Assembly (NCBI GenBank): GCA_003516765.1
Contig: DPCD01000018.1
Coordinates: 1,950 to 12,009 of the forward strand
Direction of reading: 5' to 3'
Source of the DNA: Clostridiales bacterium
Lineage (GTDB): Bacteria; Bacillota; Clostridia; Oscillospirales; Oscillospiraceae
Length of the DNA: 10,060 nucleotides
Shown: in pieces, positions 1-7,500 of the stretch
Position numbering within the stretch: the stretch's first letter is position 1
Layout of the letters: each line of letters begins with the position of its first letter
Position numbers and translations under genes: made by a program
Notes under the pieces: model-generated
Told to the model about the DNA's origin: nothing
The model's input: the letters and a program-made list of their open reading frames with translations, nothing else
The model's database searches: none

Positions 1-180
1 GGCAGCAACCGCAAGGTCTGGTGGCTCTGTCCGGATGGGCATGTCTGGCGCACGGCGATCTCGAACCGCACGAATGCAAAGAAGCGCACCGGCTGCCCCG
101 TCTGCGCCGGAAACGTCAGCCAGAAGCACCGACATCTGTCTTTTTCGTCGCAGACGGAATCGGAACGGAGGCGTGCATGA
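1..180 (+). CDS. Zinc-ribbon repeat protein, C-terminal fragment (5' end outside window)
   Basis: The reading frame is open from base 1 to the TGA at 178-180, giving 59 visible residues with the N-terminus beyond the window. They contain one copy of the repeat unit seen five times in the next gene: VWWLC, then DGHVW, then GCPVCAG, giving a C..H..CxxC set of metal ligands. A basic, serine-rich tail of about 22 residues follows the last CxxC. The pattern matches the family annotated as probable zinc-ribbon/DUF4379 (treble-clef-like repeats of about 60-70 residues), whose biochemical role is not known to me. The stop overlaps the start of the following gene in an ATGA, so the two are probably translationally coupled paralogues. 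Assignment to the repeat family is firm; any function is not. Confidence 0.8.
   Translation, partial: GSNRKVWWLCPDGHVWRTAISNRTNAKKRTGCPVCAGNVSQKHRHLSFSSQTESERRRA
167..171 (+). promoter_or_regulatory. Ribosome binding site of the five-repeat zinc-ribbon gene
   Basis: GGAGG lies 5 bases before the ATG at 177 and inside the end of the preceding gene. It decides the start: an upstream in-frame ATG at 21 would add 52 residues of sequence unlike the repeat family, read in a different frame over the upstream zinc-ribbon coding region. Confidence 0.75.
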
Positions 181-1247
181 GACAGAGTTTCTTTGACTAT
201 TGCAGGCAATATCACAAGGATGCGCTGCTGCGCGAATGGGACACGGCGCACAATCTCCCAATGACGCCGCAGACGGTCACCTATGGCAGTCACAAATCCG
301 CATGGTGGCGGTGCGAAAACGGTCATGAGTGGAAGGCGGCGATCTATACCAGAAGCGCCGGCGCCCGCTGCCCCTACTGCACAGGGCGAAAGGTGCTGGT
401 TGGCTTCAACGATCTGGCGACACAGCATCCGGAGCTGGCGCGGCAGTGGGATTATAAGAAAAATGTGCCGCTTGTTCCGGCGGATGTCAGCGCCGGAAAC
501 CATAGACCCGTCTGGTGGCGCTGCGAAAAAGGACACAGCTGGCGCGCAAGCATCCATTCCCGTGCTTCCGGGTGCGGCTGTCCGGTCTGCGCCGGGAGGC
601 AGATTCTCGTTGGAGAGAACGACCTTGCGACGGTGGATCCGGAGCTGGCACAGGAATGGGACACGACGCGCAACGGCAAGCTGACCCCGCAGGACGTTCT
701 GCCGGGGACAGAGAAAAAGGTCTGGTGGGTCTGCGGGCATGGACACCACTGGCGGGCGGCGGTCTCTGCACGGACGAAAAGGCAAAGTGGCTGCCCATAT
801 TGTTCCGGAAAACTGGTGCTGCCCGGCTTCAACGATCTTGCGTCACAAAATCCGGTGCTTGCCGCGCAGTGGGACACGGAACGAAACGGAACGCTCACCC
901 CGCAGCAGGTCACGCTGACCAGTAACCGCAAGGTGTGGTGGATCTGCGAGAAGGGCCACAGCTTTCAGACAGTGATTGCGTCCCGCGCAAACGGAACCGG
1001 CTGCCCGTACTGCACAAACAGAAAGGTGCTGGCAGGCTTCAATGATCTGGCGACCGTTGAGCCAAAAATAGCTTCCGAGTGGCACCCAACGCTCAATGGC
1101 GCACTTACGCCGGAGATGGTCACAGTGGGCAGCACAAAAAAGGTCTGGTGGGAATGTCCGTTGGGGCATGTCTGGAAGGCTGCCATCTATTCAAGAACCG
1201 GCGCAAAAAAATGCGGCTGCCCCATCTGCGCAGGAAAAAGAGCCTAA
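177..1247 (+). CDS. Protein with five tandem zinc-ribbon (DUF4379-type) repeats
   Basis: The product is 356 residues, almost entirely five tandem units of 70-71 residues. The WW dipeptides fall at residues 43, 113, 183, 254 and 324. Each unit reads roughly: a WD..N..L.P..V segment, then [VA]WW-x-C, then GH-x-[WF], then CP-x-C followed in most units by a G(R/K)xxLxGxNDLA linker into the next. The invariant Cys, His and the CxxC pair are the expected zinc ligands of a treble-clef-like fold. This matches the family called probable zinc-ribbon or DUF4379, common in Firmicutes genomes and elsewhere associated with Vsr-like endonuclease domains; no nuclease domain is present here. Repeats could bind nucleic acid or protein, which is inference only. 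There is no signal peptide, so a cytoplasmic location is likely. The start at 177 is supported by GGAGG and by the ATGA overlap with the upstream paralogue. The array ends abruptly two or three residues after the last CPICAG. Confidence 0.85.
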   Translation: MRQSFFDYCRQYHKDALLREWDTAHNLPMTPQTVTYGSHKSAWWRCENGHEWKAAIYTRSAGARCPYCTGRKVLVGFNDLATQHPELARQWDYKKNVPLVPADVSAGNHRPVWWRCEKGHSWRASIHSRASGCGCPVCAGRQILVGENDLATVDPELAQEWDTTRNGKLTPQDVLPGTEKKVWWVCGHGHHWRAAVSARTKRQSGCPYCSGKLVLPGFNDLASQNPVLAAQWDTERNGTLTPQQVTLTSNRKVWWICEKGHSFQTVIASRANGTGCPYCTNRKVLAGFNDLATVEPKIASEWHPTLNGALTPEMVTVGSTKKVWWECPLGHVWKAAIYSRTGAKKCGCPICAGKRA

Positions 1248-1269
1248 TACGGCGATGAATCTTTTGGAG

Positions 1270-1274
1270 AGGAG
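1270..1274 (+). promoter_or_regulatory. Ribosome binding site of the 64-residue CxxC protein
   Basis: AGGAG, preceded by a second GGAG at 1266-1269, sits 10 bases before the ATG at 1285. It selects that ATG over an in-frame ATG at 1255 (ten residues longer), which has no Shine-Dalgarno-like sequence ahead of it. Confidence 0.6.
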
Positions 1275-1284
1275 CATTTTCCCT

Positions 1285-1479
1285 ATGAAGCTGACGTTTG
1301 AAGAATTGCTGCAACGAAAACGCGAAGCGGTGCTGCGGAATAATACCTGTGAGCGTTGTGTGCTGTGTGGGAAGAAAACGGACGTTCCGATTGATCTTCC
1401 CATCGACCGGCGAGACTGCTACGTGGAAGGCAGCGGACAGCTCTGCCGCGATTGCTGGCGGCGCGTGTACGGAGAATAA
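1285..1479 (+). CDS. Small putative zinc-binding protein (64 residues, two Cys knuckles)
   Basis: The 64-residue product begins MKLTFEELLQRK and carries C22-x2-C25-x2-C28 near the middle and C54-x2-C57 near the end, with a further C45. A C25xxC28 ... C54xxC57 pair is the usual arrangement for a structural zinc ribbon; C22 and C45 could be extra ligands. The N-terminal 20 residues are charged and probably helical. It has no signal peptide and no membrane segment. It lies 37 bases after the five-repeat zinc-ribbon gene on the same strand and may share its transcript. I do not recognise the family, and the function is unknown. Strong ribosome binding sequence, dense Cys pairs and position argue that it is a real gene rather than a chance reading frame. 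Confidence 0.7.
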   Translation: MKLTFEELLQRKREAVLRNNTCERCVLCGKKTDVPIDLPIDRRDCYVEGSGQLCRDCWRRVYGE

Positions 1480-1485
1480 AATACT

Positions 1486-1525
1486 GCCTGCCATTGGCGG
1501 GCTTCATATAGATATTTTTAATTTT
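1486..1525 (+). terminator. Possible weak terminator between the small Cys protein and the surface-protein gene
   Basis: GCCTGCC (1486-1492) pairs with GGCGGGC (1496-1502) around a 3-base loop, with one wobble pair. An AT-rich stretch with T-runs follows up to 1525, but the T-runs start more than ten bases after the stem, so termination may be weak. It begins 7 bases after the stop codon of the small gene and separates it from the surface-protein gene. I found no convincing -35/-10 pair in this short gap. Confidence 0.35.
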
Positions 1526-1530
1526 GGAGG
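1526..1530 (+). promoter_or_regulatory. Ribosome binding site that selects a TTG start
   Basis: GGAGG ends 8 bases before TTG at 1539. An alternative in-frame TTG at 1524 overlaps this site and so cannot use it. Starting at 1539 gives a standard signal peptide beginning MKKRIISLLL; starting at 1524 would add five residues (MEERK, the fifth encoded by AAA) ahead of the lysine-rich start. Confidence 0.75.
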
Positions 1531-1538
1531 AACGCAAA

Positions 1539-4500
1539 TTGAAGAAGCGAATTATATCCCTGCTTTTGTGTCTCTGCATGGTATTCTCGCTTTTGCCGAC
1601 GGCGGTACTGGCTGCGAATGGCGAAGACCTGGATACTTCCGCAGGTTCCGGGCAGGTTACGCAGCAGAATTCAGAGAAGTCGGACGACCTGGCAGATCCG
1701 GATAATCAGGCAGGTCAGGATGACCAGGAAAATCCGGATGACCAGGAAAATCCGGATGACCAGGAAAATCCGGATGGCAGTGCGATTCCGGCAGTGGTGG
1801 CGGAAGGCGGCGAGGGTGCAACGACCACAGCAGTACCCGAATTGGTAAATCCGGCTACTGAGGGCACCAGCGGCGGTATCGACTGGAAGGTTGAGAACGG
1901 CACATTGACCATTTCTCCGTCCAGTAGCCCGGAAAGTGACTTCGCCAGAGGGCAAATGGTAGAGAACTATCAAACGCTTAGCAAAAAAGCTCCGGAGGAC
2001 GCGGCATATATAGCTGCACTAACGGAAGCCGGATATAAGCAGAGTGAGAAAGGATACTTCTATTATCCGGGTACCGAGACATGGGTGTCCGATTCCCCGT
2101 GGAAATTCCTGAGTGAACAAATCACAAGCGTTGTAGTCGAGGATGGCGTTACCAGCATCGCTGCGCGTGCATTTAGACTGCCGAATGTGACCGAAGTTTC
2201 TATTCCGGCATCTGTAAAATCAATCGGTATTTTGGTCTTTGAAGCATGCGAGAATCTGACGATTGTCAACTGGACCGATAATTGGAAAGGTCATGCCCCC
2301 ATGGCGTTCAACGGTTTCAGTAGATGCAGCAGTCTTGGCAACGGATATGAATTGACGGATTGGATGCCTGCGTGTTTCTATGTGAATGGGCAAAGTGATT
2401 CGATCGAAGGTACGCAGTTCACGGTTGATTTTGACAAGCTGAACAAGCGCTTGCGGAATGAGACTGCTACTTATCCGCGGGCTATGTTCCGCAGCGTGCC
2501 GAAGATTACTTCTGCAACCTTGACGAGTCAGCTGAATGTCGACTACATCTTTGAGTATTCGGGCATTCAGAGTGTAGCAATCGCGGATGACCAGGAAAAC
2601 ATTGCCATTGCGGCTTTCCGCGGGTGCAATGGTTTGACGTCTGTGACGATTCCGGCAAGTGTCACTACAATTCATACGCGAGCCTTTGCGGACAGCGGGT
2701 TAAGGAATATCACTTTTTCCGGTTCAACCAGCCCGACCTTTGGTTCTTTTGCGTTTGAAAATGTTACGCTCGAATCGTTGACTCTAAACGAAAGCATGAG
2801 CGTAACAGAGGCTACAAAGATCATCGGAGAACTTGCGAAGGAAGGGGCAATTACAGATAGCACAATGATTACCCCAGCAAAATTCGCAAATTATAAGGCA
2901 GAAGATGTTGTGGTTGACGGTAAAGAGGGCGAAGCGATCAACCGTCAGAGCTATCCTTTTGTAAAGAACCTTACAATTAACGGTGCATATGCCTCTGCTG
3001 CCAGCGCCTTTGGCAATAGCAACTGGGGACAGGAAACGTTAGAGAGCTTGACCATCCAGGCATCGGGCGAGGATGTGACCATCAATGCCACGGCGTTTCT
3101 GCGGACACCGCTGAAGTCTGTTAAAATTGAAGCAAAGAAGCTGACATTTACTGGTGATGCAGCATTCCTGAACACCATGCTTCTCACCCACATAGACTTG
3201 ACGGGCGTTGACGAAATTACTCTCGGTGCAGGTGGCAGTCGCACCTTTGCCATTGGTACATATAACACCGGAGGTCTTTCCGCACCGACCAGATATGTGT
3301 ATTTCAAAGATGCAGCCGCTCGCAGCGCAATGAGCAGCCAATTCGGTGGGAATACAAATACATATTATCTGGTAACAAACGGCGGAAGTGTAGATGCAAC
3401 GAAAACCGGTTTCGACGCTGTGTACTGCGCGGGTTATACCGCCGAGTGGTATGAGACGGAAGACTTTTCTGGGACTCCATATACAGGAACGCCGGAAAAG
3501 GGAAAGACCTACTATGCTAAATGGATAGAGCATATCCCCGAGCGTCCCATAATCCACTACGAGCTGGTTCAGGATTTTAACTATAAAGGAACTGGTTCTA
3601 CCACGTGGACACAAACGGCAAGCACGGCGACGGATCCCTATACGTTCAATGTTTTAACCGGTCAGGATGGTGATCCGAAGCGCGAGAACTACAAGTTCCT
3701 TGGCTGGGCTGACGAGCCGACTGCTAAGGCAGCGAAGTATCAGGCCGGCGACGAGATTGGGCTGACCAGGGAGAATCCCACGAAGACCATCTACGCAGTC
3801 TGGACACCGTGCAATCACAGCTATGGGTGGGTCGACAACGGCGACGGCACGCATAGCGAAAAGTGCACCGAGTGCGACCACAAGAAGGACGAAAAAGAAG
3901 ATCACTATGACAACGACAGCAACGGCAAGTGCGACGCATGCGGCGCTGATATGCCGACTCCGCCGACGGATGTTCCCGAGCTTCCCGGCGAGAAAGAGAA
4001 GATCGCCGGCAGCTTCTACTTCACGTGCGAAACGGAAGTGCAGCATTATGTGAAGACGTATGTGGTTGCGCTGCAAATCAGAGACGGCTACACGATTCTG
4101 AACAGAGAGCAGGGCGCACAGAAGGACGAGAAGGGTTACTATTTTGACCTCCAAGTCAACGCGACGCCGTATCTGTCGGAATATAACACACAGTCCGACA
4201 AGGAACACACGATTTGCGAAGGCGAGACGAACCCCTTCACTATCCGGTTCCACTATGTGGAGAAGGTTTGGGTGCAGGATACCAAGCCGACGGTCAAGGT
4301 CGAGTGCAACGGCACGCAGCCGGAGACTCCGCCCACGAAGCCCGGAGTGCTGGAAGGCGGCGTCACCTTCGAATGCGAGAACGTTGATAAGGCGCATGCA
4401 GAGCGCCCTTCGACTACATATACCATCCAGCCTAGTGATTATGATTCCATCAGCGAAGTGCAGTACGACGCAGAAAAGAACCAGTATTATGTTCTTGCTG

Positions 4501-7500
4501 ACGTGACGCTTAATAGCACGTACTACCTGAATTTGTATAACAACTGGACTGGCGCTACGCACAGAATCAGTGACGGCCAGTCTCTGACGCTGACCAGTAT
4601 CCGCTTCAACTATGAAAAGAGCACCGCTCCGGGCGGCGTCGCAAGCTGGAAGCAGGAGGGTGCCAAGCCGGTCGTCGAGGTCACCTGCGCAGCAGAACTG
4701 ATCCCGGTCGAGCTTGTAATCTACCGCAACGGCGACACGTTGACGCCTTACAAGACGGTCAGGGGCGCAAATGTGGCAAAGGGAACAGAAATTAAGGCGG
4801 CCGACTACCCCATCGAGAACTACTACGACGGAACGAACAGCGGCGGCAAGTATGACTTCTACGGCTGGTACGACGACGGCCTGTGGAACATCTACAAGCA
4901 GGATCTCACGAAGCAGCTCGATGGTCTTACCACGAAAACCGTCAACGGCTGGACGAACCTCAAGTGCATGGTCTATGACTATGAGAATGTTGTTTACTAC
5001 ATGTCCGACGCAGACCGCGTTGCTGACAACCGCTTGTTTGCGACCACGGCCCGCAAGGGTGCGGCTCTGCCCACCGCAGACGCTCCCACCGCGACTCGTC
5101 CCGGCTACACCTTCAAGTTCTGGAGCCGCGAGGGCCAAAGCACCGATGTCAGCGGCCAGAAGGTAAACGGCTGGACGAACCTCGTCGCCAACTGGGAGAA
5201 GATCCCCGACCCCACCAAGGAGAACATCGAATTCAATGGCAAAGATACGGTGTATGTCAAGTGCGACATCTATGGCACACACGCTAAGTTAATTGCCTAC
5301 GACCAGGGCGAGTATGATATCGTGCCCACGAGCGATACGACCGCGAATCTGGTCTTCAAGTCCGCAAGCTATCTCGCGGCTTCCAAGTATGCCGACGACC
5401 ACGCGCTGGCTGCTGTAAGCGATCCGGAGGTTTCGACGCAGATCGAGTTTAAGGACGGCAAGTGGCAGCAGCTCAAGAACGGTCCCACCGTGCATGTGCT
5501 CTGCAAGGTGACGCTGACCTACGACGCGAACGCACCCGAGGGCGTAACGGTCAGAAACATGCCCGACCCCCTCAAGGTGACGCAGACACTCGACGCGGGC
5601 AGCACGACGACCTTCTATCTCAGCAATAACATTCCGGAGCGCGATGGCTACGTGTTTATCGGCTGGACTTCCGATACGACTCTGGACGTTCCCACCATTC
5701 CCGTCGAATGGAAGACCGAGAACAACGGAGCAAACTGGAAGACCACGACCGGCTACCCCGGCTACACGCTCTACGCTGTCTGGCAGAAGCTTACGCCGGT
5801 CTACGCTTACATGCAGCTGACGCACAAGGGCACGGCGCTTACCAGCAAGGACGCGAAGATCACCGCCGCGCTGAAAGACCTCGGCTTCGAAGAAGGCTTC
5901 AATCTGGGCAAAAAATACGTCACGATCGGCAAGACCGAGACGGACAAGACTGATCTGAACGACGTTTCCAAGCAGGTCACGGACGAGATCGATGACGGCA
6001 CGTTTGCGGCCTACGAGATGGTTCACGCCACAAAGGCAGTGCTGGCCAAGATCGACTGGAACGAGCTGAAGCTCGTTGACGACGCGGAGCACAAGGGCTA
6101 CAAGGAAGACGGCAAAATCGAAGGCTACCATCTCAACGGCACGCTTTCGTTCTGCGACGTCCAGTTTAAGCCCAATGGCGACAACGTCAAAAACATGCCC
6201 GCGGATGTGTACCATCTGCAATACACTGACATCGCCCTGGCCACGCCGACCCGCGAAGGCTACACCTTCAAGGGCTGGAGCGTTCAGGAAGATAAGCCTA
6301 CCGCCCTCGATGCTTCCAACGGCGCAGGAACGCTGGTTAAGGATTCGTTCTATGTCCGCAACGACACCATCTTCACCGCACAGTGGGTACCGGAAATCTA
6401 CACCATCACCTACGAATACAACGACAAGGACATCACGAATAAGACGCAGCTTCAGCCCAAGAATCCGAACAGCTACACGATCGAAGATGCTATTACCCTG
6501 AAGCCCATCGAGGCGGCAGGCGAGCACGGCAAGCAGTTCGTGAAGTGGCGCTGCGATCTGAACAAGGACGGCGTCGCTGAGACGATCACCGAGATCCCGA
6601 AGGGCACGACCGGCAACCTGACCATCTCCGCTCACTGGAACTACCCCGTCAACTACACCGTCTTCGACAAGAACGGCGATAAGATCGACAGGCTCAGCAA
6701 CACGGAATACGTCTTTGAGGATGTTCTTAGAAGCGAGGAGGGCTACAAGCTCACCGCTCTTACACAGGACGGCTACACCTTCGACGGCTGGTATCAGGAC
6801 GATGATGACCTTGGCAAGACAGAGAAGCTCATCAAAGATCAGACGCTCAAAGGCGCTAAGAAATGGGAACTCTACGGCAAGCTGACTCCCAATGAGTACA
6901 CCGTCACCTTCGACCCCAACGCTGAAGGCGCGTCGGTTGCCCCGACGAGCCAGCTCGTCACCTTTGACGCGGCTTACGGCGAACTGCCGACCCCGACTCG
7001 TGAGGGCTATACCTTTGAGGGCTGGTATCTGAGCAAAACAGAGTTCACGGATGCCAACAAGGTCGAAGCAACGACAATTGTTAAGACCCCTGGCGATCAT
7101 ATGCTGTATGCCAACTGGGCGGCGAACACCTACACCGTCACTTTCAACCCCAACGCTGACGACGCTACGGTTGCCCCGACGAGCCAGCTCGTCACCTTTG
7201 ATGCCGCTTACGGCGAACTGCCGACCCCGACCCGCGAGAACTACAGATTCGTGGGCTGGTACCTGAACGGTGTCAGAGTCACAAAGGACACCATTGTAAA
7301 GACTGCTGCCAACCATACGCTGCTTGCAGGCTGGAGCCGCAGCTATTACGCCCTGACGATCAACTACGTTGATAGGAATGGCAAGAAGCTGGAAAAGAGC
7401 TACGAAGCAAGTGTTGCACTGGGTGCTGATTTCAGTGTAACGTCTCCGGTTGTCAAGGGCTACAAGCTTAGAGACAAGGACGACGCGGTGATTGAAGGCA

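Noticed and set aside
21..176. N-terminal extension of the five-repeat zinc-ribbon gene from ATG 21
   Set aside because: This stretch is read in another frame by the upstream zinc-ribbon gene with clear motifs, and the ATG at 177 has GGAGG at proper spacing.
1452..1482. Possible promoter TTGCTG / TAAAAT before the surface-protein gene
   Set aside because: The spacer is 19 bases, the -35 match is poor, and the site lies inside the end of the small gene; not strong enough to list.
1524..1538. TTG at 1524 as start of the surface protein
   Set aside because: It overlaps the GGAGG site, so the TTG at 1539 is the only start that can use it.
1298..1705. 135-codon plus-strand frame over the small gene and the signal-peptide region
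   Set aside because: It conflicts with both the CxxC protein and the signal peptide, which have better start signals and recognisable composition.
3654..5282. 542-codon open frame on the minus strand
   Set aside because: Same cause as the longer antisense frame; the residues are hydrophobic and Val/Arg-rich in the manner of antisense shadows.
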